Shown piece by piece: positions 1 through 10,299 of a stretch of 64,000 nucleotides of DNA (within the stretch, counting starts at the first letter, position 1; each line of letters begins with the position of its first letter). The translations under genes were made by a program, and so were the position numbers. Source of the DNA: SAR202 cluster bacterium bin16 (lineage in GTDB: Bacteria > Chloroflexota > Dehalococcoidia > Lucifugimonadales > Australimonadaceae); NCBI GenBank assembly GCA_002238425.1, contig MPMJ01000011.1, positions 1 through 64,000 on the forward strand. The letters are read 5' to 3'. The notes under the pieces are model-generated. The model saw only the letters and a program-made list of their open reading frames with translations, had not been told where the DNA came from and did no database searches.

Positions 1-2
1 AA

Positions 3-584
3 CGCCCCGAGTGGGCCGACACGCTCGACGACCTGGCATTCGTGGTCGCCGACCTCGCCGACGCGCTCGTCCCCACCGCCATCGTCGGCGCGAGCCTCGG
101 CGGATGGCTCGCGGTCGAGGCCGCGGTACGCGGCGCGCCCGCATCGGCGCTCGTGGCCATCGGCGCGCCTGGCATCGACATCCCCGGCGACCCGCCATTC
201 GACTACTTCGTGCTGCGGCAGGACGAGCGGCCCGCCCTCTTCTTCAATGACCCGGAGTGCGCGCCCGAGGTGGACGAAGACACCACGATCCGCAACGAGA
301 GCATGACCGCCCGCCTCGTCTGGCAGCCCCGCTACATCAACCCTGCGCTCGCCGGACGCCTCCACCGCCTGCGCACGCCGACGCTCGTCGTCTGGGGCGC
401 GAACGACCACTTCCTCTCGCGCGCCCACGGCGAGGCGCTCGCGAACGGCGCGCCGGACGGGCGGCTCGCCGTCGTCGACAGCGCTGGCCACTTCCCGGCC
501 CGTGAGCAGCCCGACGCAACAGCCGAGCTCGTCGCCGCGTTCCTCCATGAATTCCCCTCTCCCTCTGGGAGAGGGTTAGGGTGA
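3..584 (+). CDS. alpha/beta hydrolase, 5'-truncated by window edge
   Basis: The reading frame is open from the first bases, so the true start lies upstream. The visible part is an alpha/beta-hydrolase fold protein, probably a soluble esterase or C-C hydrolase; the substrate is unknown. The nucleophile elbow is G-A-S-L-G-G, the acid is in WGANDHF, and the catalytic His is in SAGHFPAREQ. The last ten residues (FPSPSGRGLG) are encoded by a dispersed palindromic repeat (about 553-590), so the C-terminus has been extended into repeat DNA. Its stop overlaps the region just before the downstream flavin oxidoreductase, which suggests co-transcription. Confidence 0.85.
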   Translation, partial: RPEWADTLDDLAFVVADLADALVPTAIVGASLGGWLAVEAAVRGAPASALVAIGAPGIDIPGDPPFDYFVLRQDERPALFFNDPECAPEVDEDTTIRNESMTARLVWQPRYINPALAGRLHRLRTPTLVVWGANDHFLSRAHGEALANGAPDGRLAVVDSAGHFPAREQPDATAELVAAFLHEFPSPSGRGLG

Positions 585-590
585 GGGTGC
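553..590. repeat. dispersed palindromic repeat R1 (copy 1)
   Basis: Pyrimidine-rich CCCTCTCCC faces GGGAGAGGG with a short loop, followed by TTAGGGTGAGGG. Related copies lie at 6646-6677 (opposite orientation) and 39327-39395. It encodes the tail of the hydrolase. Confidence 0.7.
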
Positions 591-595
591 CCCCG

Positions 596-1747
596 ATGCA
601 GTTCGTCTACTTCCACCTCATGCCCTGGCCGCACCTCGACGAATCGTTCGAGAGCGAACGCTCCGCGTGGGTCACCTACTCGAACGCTCACTTCGACCCC
701 GAACGCGGCGCCGAGGTCTACGAGCAGTACCTCTCGCAGCTCGTCTACGCGGAGGAGCTGGGCTTCGACGCCATCGCCGTCAACGAGCACCACCAGACCG
801 CCTACGGCCTCATGCCGTCGCCTGACGTCATCGCCTCGTACCTCGTCGCCCGCACGAACAGCGCCAAGATCGCCATCCTCGGCAACGCCACGCCCCTGCG
901 CGACCACCCGCTGCGCGTCGCGGAAGAGGTCGCGATGATGGACGTCATCAGCGGCGGCAGGATGATCTGCGGTTTCGTGCGCGGCATCGGGCCGGAGTAC
1001 CACAACTTCACCATGAACCCGGCCACCAGCCTCGACCGCTTCCGCGAGGCGCACGACCTCATCGTCGAGTCGTGGACGCGCCCCGGCCCCTTCCGGTGGG
1101 AGGGGAAGCACTACCGCTTCGAGTACGTGAACCCGTGGCCGCGCCCGCTCCAGCAGCCGCACCCGCCCATCTGGATACCGTCGCAGGGCAGCGGCGAGAC
1201 CATCGGCTGGGCCGCGGAGCGCCACTACACCTTCATCGTCACCTTCACGCCGTTCCGCAACGTCGCGCGCTTCATGGGCCAGTACCGCGACGCCGCGCGC
1301 GAGAACGGCTACGAGGCATCGCCCGAGCAGATGGGCTGGGCGCTGCCGGTCTACGTTGGTTCAACCGACGAGTCCGCAATCGACGAGGCAAGGCCGCACG
1401 CCGAGTACCTCTTCAACCAGTTGGTGCGCCGTCCCTTGCCCGTCTTCTTCCCGCCCGGCTACCTCTCCGACGACTCCGCGAAGAACGTCCTTCGCGCGTT
1501 CTCAGCCATCGGCACGCAGCGCACCACCATCGAGCAGCTGGACGGCAACTCGCAGATCATCATCGGCTCAGCCGAGACCGTGACGCGCCGCCTGCGCGAG
1601 TGCATCGACGAGTCCGGCATCGGCACGCTCGTCCTCCTGCCGCAATTCGGCTCGATGCCCCACGAGCAGGCGGTCGGCAACATGGAGCGCATCGCCGAGC
1701 AGGTCATGCCCGCCCTCCGAGACCACGTCAGCGCCGTCTACCGGTGA
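596..1747 (+). CDS. LLM-class flavin-dependent oxidoreductase (luciferase-like)
   Basis: This 383-aa protein belongs to the bacterial-luciferase-like TIM-barrel monooxygenases that use FMNH2 or F420. Family features are the N-terminal strand with the WVAEHH-type motif, here AVNEHHQTAYG, the SGGRMICGFVRGIGPEY segment and HPPIWIPSQGSGET. The substrate is unknown; members oxidise small organic or sulfur compounds or aldehydes. The ATG at 596 is preferred over an in-frame GTG at 581, because 581 lies inside the R1 repeat. It is one of four LLM paralogs in this window, the kind of expansion known for SAR202 Chloroflexota. Confidence 0.9.
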   Translation: MQFVYFHLMPWPHLDESFESERSAWVTYSNAHFDPERGAEVYEQYLSQLVYAEELGFDAIAVNEHHQTAYGLMPSPDVIASYLVARTNSAKIAILGNATPLRDHPLRVAEEVAMMDVISGGRMICGFVRGIGPEYHNFTMNPATSLDRFREAHDLIVESWTRPGPFRWEGKHYRFEYVNPWPRPLQQPHPPIWIPSQGSGETIGWAAERHYTFIVTFTPFRNVARFMGQYRDAARENGYEASPEQMGWALPVYVGSTDESAIDEARPHAEYLFNQLVRRPLPVFFPPGYLSDDSAKNVLRAFSAIGTQRTTIEQLDGNSQIIIGSAETVTRRLRECIDESGIGTLVLLPQFGSMPHEQAVGNMERIAEQVMPALRDHVSAVYR

Positions 1748-1751
1748 GCCG

Positions 1752-1910
1752 CCGTCGTTCCTGTGAAGGCAGGCCCCCCTGGCTTGTCATGTTGAGCGGA
1801 GCCGGAGGCGAAGTCGAAACATCTCTCGGGGACGTCGGCGCACCCCGTCGTCATTCTCATACGCGGTCCGCCGTCGACATCCGTCGTTCCCGCACCGGCG
1901 GGAACCCAGG
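1752..1910. repeat. cluster of dispersed intergenic repeats (R3, R2, R3b)
   Basis: This stretch between convergent genes holds an R3 element (imperfect palindrome around GTTCCTG..GGCAGG), an R2 element (TGTCATGTTGAGCGGAGC through AACATCTCTCGGGG, about 1787-1832) and an R3b element (GTTCCCGCACCGGCGGGAAC, 1884-1903). The same units recur in other intergenic gaps of the window. Confidence 0.65.
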
Positions 1911-2002
1911 GTGCGCGGGCAGCGCACGCGGTGGCGGGGCTGGGGTGAGGGGCACGGTATGGGTGCGACCAGCCCTCGCCACAGTCCCCGACCCCCATGC
2001 CC

Positions 2003-3875
2003 TCAACCTTCCGCGCTCCTTACCCGCGTACGACGCCCGTTCAGCAGCGTCCCCACCGGCGTGTACCGCACGCCCCACTCGTAGACGACCAGCAGCACGC
2101 CCGTCGTCACCGCGATGAGCAGCACCAGCTTGACGATCGACGGCAGCGCCCACTCGAAGGACAACCCCTGCAGCGCGATGATCAGCGGCAGGTGCATCAG
2201 GTAGAGCCAGTACGAGGCGTCCGACAGGTAGCGCACCCGCGCGTTCCCCGCTCCCAGCACCGCGCGGAACAGTCCCATCAGCCCCAGCGTCATCATCCAG
2301 GCGTAGGCGGCCTGGAAGAACAGCGAGCCCCAGCGCGCTCCGCCCTGCGCCGTGCCGCCCTCCTCCGGGAACGTCAGCACGAGGCCCGCCAGCAACACGA
2401 CCAGCGCAAGCGGCAGCGTCGCCTGCCACCAGCGCCCGATGCGCGCTCCGCCCTCGTTGCGACCGAAGTAGACGGCGCCGAACCCGAAGAAGATGGCGTA
2501 GTACGCCAGTACGTGCGGCGCGGGGAGGACCCCCGTGAACGTGCCCGCCCCGAACTCGGCGAAGTGGCCTTCGACACCCATGAAGTACTGCGCCGCCATC
2601 GTCACCGGCACGGCCCACAGGTAGAGCGCCGGCGTCACAACCAGCCGGTCCGGCAGCCAGGACAGCCGCAGGCCCAGCCGTGCCGCTACCCACACGACAA
2701 GAGCGAATGCCACCACCAGCCAGACGAGATACCAGAGGAACCAGAGGTGGCTGAAGACGTCGTAGGTAAACAGCCCGCCCCATTCATACGCGTACAGCGC
2801 CTCCCAGTACCACGGCACGAGCAGCGCTCTCTCCTCGTGCAGGCTCGCATCCGGGTCGCCCCGGTACGGGGCCACGCCGCCTGCCGCTTCCGTCCGCGCC
2901 TCCGCGACACCGGCTTCCTCGTCCGTCCCCGCCGCCGCGCTGTCAGTCGCCCTCGGTCGCTCCATCGCCTCAGTCAGGAGTTGCCCAACCTCCGCGCGCC
3001 CCGCGTCCAGCGCCGCTTGGTCGTACGTCAACCCGAGCAGGCCCACGTAGTACGCCGTCGTCGCAGGGTCCGCGCGGCTGCTGTGGATGGGAAGAGCTCC
3101 GTTCGGATGCCTGGCATGAGGGTCCGCGCCGCGCTCCAGCATCAGCCGCACGACCTCCGCCCTGCCCATGAACGCTGCCGAGTGCAGCGCCGTGCTCCCG
3201 TCGCCGTTGAGCGTGTTCACCCCCGCGCCGTTGTCGAGCAGCCACTCCGCCGCGTCCACGTGCCCGTGCAACGCTGTCCAGCCCAGCGGCGTCGTGCCCA
3301 GGGCCGGGTCGGGAACGTCCACCGGCGCCCCCTCCGCCGCGTGGCGCTCCAGCGCTGCTACGTCGCCCCGCGCCGCGGCCTTCCATACGTTGTCCTCAGG
3401 CACGGCCTCCATTTCGACGACGTCGCCATCCTCGTCGGAGGTCACGCTCTCCGCGTAGCCCCACGCGGCCCACGACAGCGGGATCACGACGATCATCGCG
3501 ATCACCAGCGGCAACAGGACCCGCCGTGCCCGAGGACGGCGGAACCAGGACGACCCCCGCGAGCCCCGGCGCCACGGGCCCCCGCCGTGCCCGGTGGGTC
3601 ACCAGCGCCTGCAGCCCGCGCTGCCGCCACAGCATCGCCGTGAAGAAGCCGCTCATCAGGAAGAAGACCGGCATCCGGAACCCGTGGATCGCCGTCACCA
3701 GGATGGCGTATGGCGTCCCGTCGCCCTCGACCGACGCATCGCTGACCGCCCACGCGCCGGGGATGAACGCGAGCGCCCCGTGCAGCACGATGCCCAGCAA
3801 CATCGCGAACGCCCGCAGCGCGTCGAGGTCGTGCCGCCGCTCGATGCTTCCCGCTGTCTGTTCAGTGTTCGTCAT
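2003..3875 (-). CDS. acyltransferase-3 family membrane protein with inserted ankyrin repeats (frameshifted)
   Basis: The N-terminal part has the acyltransferase-3/OpgC signature RHDLDALRAFAMLLGIVLHG and membrane helices (FFLMSGFF). The frame is then lost near 3530-3590. After the break come LPLVIAMIVVIP, an ankyrin-repeat block (TPLGWTALHGHVDAAEWLLD, STALHSAAFMGRAEVVRLML) and further membrane helices ending with SYWLYLMHLPL, typical of the family. A 61-bp duplication (GGGCACGGCGGG on the coding strand at both ends) causes the frameshift. Removing 61 bp gives a clean 603-aa protein. It probably transfers acyl groups to a surface glycan, with the ankyrin block in a loop. The break may be an assembly error. 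Confidence 0.75.
3521..3593. repeat. 61-bp tandem duplication with G/C-drifted copy
   Basis: The direct repeat of CCGCCGTGCC at 3521 and 3582 has a period of 61. The extra copy differs from the intact one almost only by A/T to G/C changes. It breaks the acyltransferase frame, and deleting 61 bp restores it. Confidence 0.75.
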
Positions 3876-4054
3876 GTCCCGTCACCAGATGGCGGGCGGA
3901 TTCTAGTGGAATGGGACCTGTTTGTGGAATGTGAAACCGTCCGTTCCCGGCGGATCCGGTGAGCCGCCCTGCAGGACTGCTCCGATGTCACCGAACCGTC
4001 ATTGGAATCGGCCTGAACTTCACCCCTATGTAATCAGAAGGATGGTAGTCTCCA

Positions 4055-5164
4055 ATGAACCCGACGCAGGGTGCCCGGTTTCGCCCCGTACACCACAGTC
4101 ACCCGTCTCCGAGGAAGTCCTCCGTGGAACCAGGCCGAACGAAACACTTCAGCATCGCCTTCATCGCCATAGGGGTCAGCGTTCTGCTGCTCGCGGTTTC
4201 GTTGTACATATTTGACCTTATGGTGCACGACAGGTTGGCGCTGGCATCGATTGCTTGGCTGACAGGTCTCGTCCTCTCTCCCGTTCTGTTGACCGGCCTG
4301 ATGTGGCGATGGCGGAACTTGCCGGTTGCACGGTCGCACCCGTGGGAAGTGTTCCTGCTGCTGGGTGTGCCAGCGTGGATGGCCTGGCTCTCGGCGTTGG
4401 CGACGCCCCTGGCCGGATGGCTTCATGTGGCCGGATGGCCTTCTGTATCGCTGCAATGGCTTGTCGTCGTCCTTAATGCCTCCATCATCGCGACAGCGGT
4501 CCTGGTGGTGCTTGCCGCAACATACCCATGGGTGCGCCGGTACGGCCACGAACTCCTTAAGCTCCTGTGGGAAGTCCACATCATGCTCTCGATCGGGACT
4601 CTGGCCTTCTGGTTGACGCCCCTCCTGTTGGGATATGGCCATCCCTATAGTGGAGTCACAATCCTGACGCTGCCGCTCGGGAGCGACTCCTGGGACGCCC
4701 TCTATCACCTGAGTCTCAACGGATTGTTCTCCCTGGTTGTGGTCGTCTGGTTCATGCGCCGGGCCGCACGGGCCAGCAGACCGCACGCCTTCCTGCTGCT
4801 CGCGCTGGCAGGCATCAGCCTGTCGTTCAATTATCAGTGGTTGTTCAGTGAAATCGTGAGCCCTGACGGCCAGGGTTTCGCGACCGCGCTCTGGCAGGTT
4901 GCGACTGCGGTGGGGATGAACGTCCTGCTGCTCTGGGCACTCATCCGCTACGTCGACAAGCCGCCTGTCCGGCTTGTCGCGGTGCTGCTGGCACTGCCCG
5001 TATTGAGAGAACTGGGCCTGCTCGGGATACCTCTGTACGAATTGTGGTCCAGTTGGGGTTGGTCGCCACGGTATACAGCCTGGGTCCTCCAGGTTGTGCT
5101 GCAGCCTCTGCCGGTGCTCGTGCTGGGCTACTGGTTCACGCGGCCGCGGCGCCGCTCGCAGTGA
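4055..5164 (+). CDS. polytopic membrane protein of unknown function
   Basis: This 369-aa protein is very hydrophobic, with about nine or ten predicted membrane segments starting at FSIAFIAIGVSVLLLAVSLY and ending at VLQVVLQPLPVLVLGYWF. The N-terminal 30 residues are polar. I recognise no catalytic motif or family. The ATG at 4055 follows an AAGGATGG stretch about 10 nt upstream that can serve as ribosome binding site. The gene stands alone between the divergent acyltransferase and the repeat-bordered module starting at 5275. Confidence 0.7.
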   Translation: MNPTQGARFRPVHHSHPSPRKSSVEPGRTKHFSIAFIAIGVSVLLLAVSLYIFDLMVHDRLALASIAWLTGLVLSPVLLTGLMWRWRNLPVARSHPWEVFLLLGVPAWMAWLSALATPLAGWLHVAGWPSVSLQWLVVVLNASIIATAVLVVLAATYPWVRRYGHELLKLLWEVHIMLSIGTLAFWLTPLLLGYGHPYSGVTILTLPLGSDSWDALYHLSLNGLFSLVVVVWFMRRAARASRPHAFLLLALAGISLSFNYQWLFSEIVSPDGQGFATALWQVATAVGMNVLLLWALIRYVDKPPVRLVAVLLALPVLRELGLLGIPLYELWSSWGWSPRYTAWVLQVVLQPLPVLVLGYWFTRPRRRSQ

Positions 5165-5274
5165 AAGCACTCGCGGACCTGCGTAAGAATTCGCGGCTGC
5201 ACTCCTGAAGAGCCAGGGAACTGACCGAGCACGAGTACGTCCTCACGCACGCCCCTGCGCCTGCCGATCCGCCA

Positions 5275-5336
5275 TGTGACACCCGCCCCTTCCGAGGCCG
5301 CCCCGCGACCGCGTACGCTGGTCGGTGACGGCATAG
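5275..5336 (+). repeat. E border repeat, copy E1
   Basis: This 62-bp element begins TGTGACACCCGCCCCTTCCG, contains a nested dyad GACC-GCGTACGC-T-GGTC, and ends GCATAG. It matches E2 at 6240-6301 in the same orientation at 55 of 62 positions by eye. It abuts the 3' end of the XRE gene. Confidence 0.85.
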
Positions 5337-5338
5337 GG

Positions 5339-5746
5339 TCACTGCCCCTCTGAAGCGCCGAGGGCGCCTGCGACCTCCCTGATCCTCGTGAGGCTGGCAG
5401 AGGCGTAGTCCGTGGCCTCGTAGCGCTGTATCTGCTGTTCTTTCAGCCCTAGCCGCTTTGCAAGGTCCTTCTGACTCAACCCTTGCGCGATGCGCGCCCT
5501 TATGAGCATGGTCGGCAGCTTGGCGATCGTCTGCAGGTCGCCAGGCCGGAATCCGCCGGACAGGAGGGATTCGTAGTCGCGCAGCTCGCTTTGGAGGTCT
5601 TCGATTTGGCTCTTCAACGCGTCTTCCTGAGCCTTTGCGATGAGGGGATGCGCTACTCCCGCCCTTCGGCTGAGGCTCTCCAGCGTCCGGGACAGCCCGT
5701 CCGCCTGGGCCCTGGTGATGCGGTATTGCCGCTCGTTCTTGATCAT
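5339..5746 (-). CDS. XRE-type helix-turn-helix antitoxin/regulator
   Basis: This 135-aa protein has an N-terminal coiled-coil-like stretch (roughly residues 15-60, SLESLSRRAG through ELRDYESLLSG). A Cro/CI-type HTH follows at about residues 80-112 (IAQGLSQKDLAKRLGLKEQQ, then IQRYEATDY). It most likely binds the operator upstream of the module and neutralises or partners the upstream gene product. Its ATG overlaps the stop of that gene (ATGA), so the two are translationally coupled. The module lies between two direct E repeats. Confidence 0.8.
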   Translation of the reverse strand: MIKNERQYRITRAQADGLSRTLESLSRRAGVAHPLIAKAQEDALKSQIEDLQSELRDYESLLSGGFRPGDLQTIAKLPTMLIRARIAQGLSQKDLAKRLGLKEQQIQRYEATDYASASLTRIREVAGALGASEGQ

Positions 5747-6183
5747 CCGACACCTCCCAGGTCGACGGCGACGATGCCCTTGGAGTCCCCGGTCTCCTTG
5801 TCCGTCTGAAAGAAATCGAGGAACGAGAGCCCGCCCGCGTTCGCGACAATCGAAGCGGGGAAGAGTTCCCCCATGTACCTGGCCTTCTGCGCAGCTCTCC
5901 CGGCGTCGAAGGTCAGCAGCACGGGATCGAGAAGATACGGGTCGACCCCATCCTCGTCCCAGCAGGCGTCGTAGTCGTTCGGGATGACCTTGATGGTCAC
6001 GAAGCTCCCGTCGAGGTAGACGGTTCGGCATCCCGCGTTTTTCAGGTTCTCGAGGGCAGACCTCAAACCGGCCATAAGGCGCTGTCTCCACGCGTTGTTC
6101 CCGAACCGGTGGATCAACGTTTCCCAATCAGCCCAATGGACTCCCGGAGGAAGGAGTCCTGCACTGTTGAATTCCGGTATCAC
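5743..6183 (-). CDS. DUF6932-like nucleotidyltransferase-fold protein, candidate toxin
   Basis: This 146-aa protein starts MIPEFNSAGLLPPGVHWADW, the usual N-terminus of this widespread uncharacterised family. Residues 59-72 (GSFVTIKVIPNDYD) fit the nucleotidyltransferase signature GS-x9-DxD, so it may transfer nucleotides or phosphates to a cellular target; that role is inferred. GTG at 6183 is the chosen start because it matches the family N-terminus. No Shine-Dalgarno precedes it, and a promoter lies 6 nt upstream, so the mRNA is probably leaderless. It is coupled to the downstream XRE gene, a toxin-antitoxin-like layout. Confidence 0.75.
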   Translation of the reverse strand: MIPEFNSAGLLPPGVHWADWETLIHRFGNNAWRQRLMAGLRSALENLKNAGCRTVYLDGSFVTIKVIPNDYDACWDEDGVDPYLLDPVLLTFDAGRAAQKARYMGELFPASIVANAGGLSFLDFFQTDKETGDSKGIVAVDLGGVG

Positions 6184-6218
6184 AACACAACGATACTATT
6201 GTGTTTACAGGAGGTCAA
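6184..6218 (-). promoter_or_regulatory. promoter and palindromic operator of the XRE/DUF6932 module
   Basis: On the minus strand, TTGACC (6218-6213), a 17-bp spacer and TATCGT (6195-6190) form a sigma-70-like promoter. An inverted repeat AACACAA-N8-TTGTGTT (6184-6205) covers the -10 box, as expected for autorepression by the XRE protein. Transcription would begin at about the GTG codon. Confidence 0.75.
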
Positions 6219-6239
6219 CAGCCCGCCTGCCCACCCACC

Positions 6240-6301
6240 TGTGACACCCGCCCCTTCCGCAGTCGTCCCGCGACCGCGTACGCTGGTCAGTAGCGGCATA
6301 G
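6240..6301 (+). repeat. E border repeat, copy E2
   Basis: This is the second E copy of the DUF6932/XRE island, in the same orientation as E1. Its TGTGACAC end faces the module. It shares private variants with E1 (CCTTCCG, terminal GCATAG). Confidence 0.85.
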
Positions 6302-6340
6302 CGCCGTCCGCGCGCCCGCTCGGTACCGGGCGGTTCTTGG

Positions 6341-6380
6341 GAGTGAAATGGCCAGAAATGGCTCAAAATGGCTCACTTTA
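6341..6380. repeat. period-10 word array W2
   Basis: AAATGGC occurs at 6346, 6356 and 6366, exactly 10 bp apart, followed by TCACTTTAG. It lies about 50 bp outside E2. A homologous array lies outside E6 on the other strand. Confidence 0.75.
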
Positions 6381-6458
6381 GAAGGATAGCGCCACGCAGC
6401 CCACGCCTGCGCTATGCGTACGGAGGAGTGGTACGGGGTGGACAACGCTGGCCACGAC

Positions 6459-6677
6459 CGATTCCGAGAGGATGTCGCGCGCCGAAGAGCGGGCTGCGCT
6501 CGGCATGACGGGACAGGGCTGCGAGGTTCCTGCCTCCGCAGGAACGACGGACTGTCCGCTCATGGTGAGCCTGTCGAACCACCACCCCTTGCCACCCCAA
6601 CCGCCCCTCCATACACTTGCGCCTGCCCCATACACGCAGGGCCCTCACCCTAGCCCTCTCCCCCAGGAGAGGGGATC
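6459..6677. repeat. intergenic repeat cluster upstream of acsA
   Basis: Apart from E2 and W2, the 510-bp gap 6184-6696 holds four repeats: an R2b-like unit (6459-6508), an R3 unit (6521-6553), an R5 unit (GTGAGCCTGTCGAACCACC, 6563-6581) and R1 in reverse (6646-6677). I see no gene in it. Confidence 0.6.
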
Positions 6678-6696
6678 AGACCCGGAGAGGCGCGAC

Positions 6697-8451
<1,755 letters not shown>

Positions 8452-8651
8452 GACCGCGCACACGTTGGAACGAGCATGGAGACTGTCATGCTGAGATCTC
8501 TTCGGGCAACCCCGGCGCTCCACCGAAGGCTCGCACCGGAAGCGGTCGCTGCGCTCGTTAACAGTCCTGCCCTTGCGTCTCCCGTGCGGCTGCCTTAGCG
8601 TTCGCCGCTGTTGCGGTGCTTCGTGCCCGCGCTTTAGGGAGAGGTCGCCTC

Positions 8652-9104
8652 GTGCAGCAGTTCACTCCACGGCAGCCTAGGTCCAGGCGCGGATGCTCTC
8701 CGTTCGGTCTGCTCGCCGTTCCGGTGTGGGCCCTCCCCTCGGTCTACGTCCTCGATGTCGCCCTCCACGTGAGAGAGCACGGCGCGAACGGGATGCTGCT
8801 CGCCGTCGGTGCAGCCGGGACAGTTGCTGCGCTGGCCCTGCCCTGGCTCATGCGCCGGCTCCCTGATCGCCTGCTTTCGCAGTCCCTCGGCAGCGAGCAT
8901 CGGCAGGCCGAGGACGGGACCATCCTCGTGAGCGATGGCGCCATGAGCTCCATGCTCCGGCGCACCTACTGCATCACCGGGCTGGTCATCGCCATCGCCG
9001 CGCTGAACATCGTCGCCTACACCTTCCTGGACGTACGGCCACGCGTCTACGTCTGGATATTCGTACAGATCGGCCTGATACCGGCGGATTTCGCCGAATG
9101 GTAG
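8652..9104 (+). CDS. small membrane protein of unknown function
   Basis: This 150-aa protein has about four hydrophobic segments (for example LLAVPVWALPSVYVLDVAL, LLAVGAAGTVAALALPWLM and TGLVIAIAALNIVAYTFLDV) separated by a polar loop. I recognise no family. GTG 8652 is chosen because GGGAGAGG stands 7 nt upstream; a GTG at 8616 would lack this. The preceding 200 bp (8452-8651) holds an R2-like fragment and nothing else I can name. Confidence 0.6.
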   Translation: MQQFTPRQPRSRRGCSPFGLLAVPVWALPSVYVLDVALHVREHGANGMLLAVGAAGTVAALALPWLMRRLPDRLLSQSLGSEHRQAEDGTILVSDGAMSSMLRRTYCITGLVIAIAALNIVAYTFLDVRPRVYVWIFVQIGLIPADFAEW

Positions 9105-9200
9105 CCGCGCGCGCAGGTGTCTCGTCCCTGTCCCCTCGATGGGGGAAGGTCCTCGCCTGCTCTCTCTCAGTCGCCGGGACCCCGGCGAGGACTACCTCAG

Positions 9201-9437
9201 TCAGCAACCCGGTTGCCCGGGGTTGCCGCAGCACTCCTGCCCCCCTCCTATCTTCCGCCGGTAGTTGGAGGCCGCGACGAGGAGCTTCCTGGGCCACGGC
9301 AGCTCGCTCTCCCGGAAGTTGGCTATGGTGATGGACCAGGCTTCGGGCGAGAAAGCGTCTCTCCATCCCCGTCGCCGGCGGTGGTCGTGCTCGCCGTCAT
9401 GCTCGTGATCGTGGTCGTGGTGGTGGTCGCCGCTCAT
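9201..9437 (-). CDS. His-rich small protein with CCGNPGQPGC tail
   Basis: This 78-aa protein has an N-terminus rich in His, Asp and Glu (MSGDHHHDHDHEHDGEHDH), a likely metal-binding tract. A central helix (RKLLVAASNYRRKI) follows, and the protein ends in CCGNPGQPGC. Similar short proteins with a terminal CCG-x-PG-x-PGC motif occur in Chloroflexota, but no function is known to me. AGGAG sits 7 nt before the ATG. It follows the response regulator on the same strand, 31 bp downstream, so the two may be co-transcribed. Confidence 0.65.
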   Translation of the reverse strand: MSGDHHHDHDHEHDGEHDHRRRRGWRDAFSPEAWSITIANFRESELPWPRKLLVAASNYRRKIGGGQECCGNPGQPGC

Positions 9438-9468
9438 CGCTGGGCTCCTGACCGAGCTGGCCCGCCGC

Positions 9469-10143
9469 TTATTCCCTGGAGCCGTCGTCCAGCAGGCCGC
9501 TGCGCACCGCCCAGACCACCATCTCCTGCTTCGTCTTCGTCCCCAGCTTGCTCTGGATCCCGTAGATGGCGTTGCGTATGGTCAGCGGACGGCTGCCCCT
9601 GACTTCACCGATCTGGGCGTACGACAACCCCTTCGCAAAGAGCGTGAGTATCTCCCGCTCCCGTGCGGTCAGCTTCTCCAGGCCCGGGGGGTCTGCCGGT
9701 CGGGTGGCAGCACGGACACCGCTGAACACCCGCCTTATCACGTCGCCGGGTATGCGGTATTCGCCTCCCGCAACGTCGCGCACCGCACCGAGGAATTCAT
9801 CTCTCCCCGTGTACTTCAGGAGGACTCCTGCCGCTCCGGCGGCAACCGATTCGATAACCGCGCCCTCTTCGGTCACGACGGTCAGTATGAGTACGCGCGT
9901 GTCGGGCAGCGCGTCTGTGATCTCCCTGCACGCGTCGATGCCGTTCTTCACCGGCATCAGGATGTCCATGACGACCACGTCGGGTTTGAGGTCGCGGGCT
10001 GCCTTGACCGCTGTCGCGCCGTCTCCGGCCTGACCGACCACTTCGAAACCGCCGGCGTTCTGCAGCACCTCTCGAAGGCCGTCCCGCACGATCCCATGAT
10101 CGTCCACGATCATGACTCTGACAGGTGTCGACGGATGAGTCAC
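9469..10143 (-). CDS. NarL/LuxR-family two-component response regulator
   Basis: This 224-aa protein has an N-terminal receiver domain (VRVMIVDDHGIVRDGLREVL, phospho-acceptor Asp in DVVVMDILMP, Lys in LLKYTG). The C-terminal LuxR-type HTH is LTAREREILTLFAKGLSYAQ, with GSRPLTIRNAIYGIQSKLG as recognition part. It should activate or repress genes on phosphorylation. No histidine kinase lies nearby, so it is an orphan regulator. Its neighbour is the His-rich small protein. Confidence 0.9.
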   Translation of the reverse strand: MTHPSTPVRVMIVDDHGIVRDGLREVLQNAGGFEVVGQAGDGATAVKAARDLKPDVVVMDILMPVKNGIDACREITDALPDTRVLILTVVTEEGAVIESVAAGAAGVLLKYTGRDEFLGAVRDVAGGEYRIPGDVIRRVFSGVRAATRPADPPGLEKLTAREREILTLFAKGLSYAQIGEVRGSRPLTIRNAIYGIQSKLGTKTKQEMVVWAVRSGLLDDGSRE

Positions 10144-10286
10144 TCTTACCCCTTTCAGCAGTGAACGATGGAACTATACACGTTGTGCGGAGCGCAGCCA
10201 TCAGGCTGAAGGTACCTCTCGGCGCAGATACTCATTCCCCGGTGCCGTTCACGGGCGCCCTTGCCGTCGACCCCCGGATGCTTGTG

Positions 10287-10292
10287 TAGAAT
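10287..10292 (+). promoter_or_regulatory. -10 box 7 nt before the start of the dehydrogenase
   Basis: TAGAAT lies 7 nt before ATG 10300, and no Shine-Dalgarno is visible. The transcript is probably leaderless. No good -35 is seen. Confidence 0.5.
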
Positions 10293-10299
10293 CACCCCC

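Noticed and set aside
5275-6301. Integron attC interpretation of the E repeats
   Set aside because: No GTTRRRY/RYYYAAC core sites are visible in E, and cargo genes lack the usual cassette polarity.
6472-6696. N-terminal extension of acsA
   Set aside because: The codons are repeat DNA (R3, R5, R1), and a good ribosome site precedes ATG 6697.
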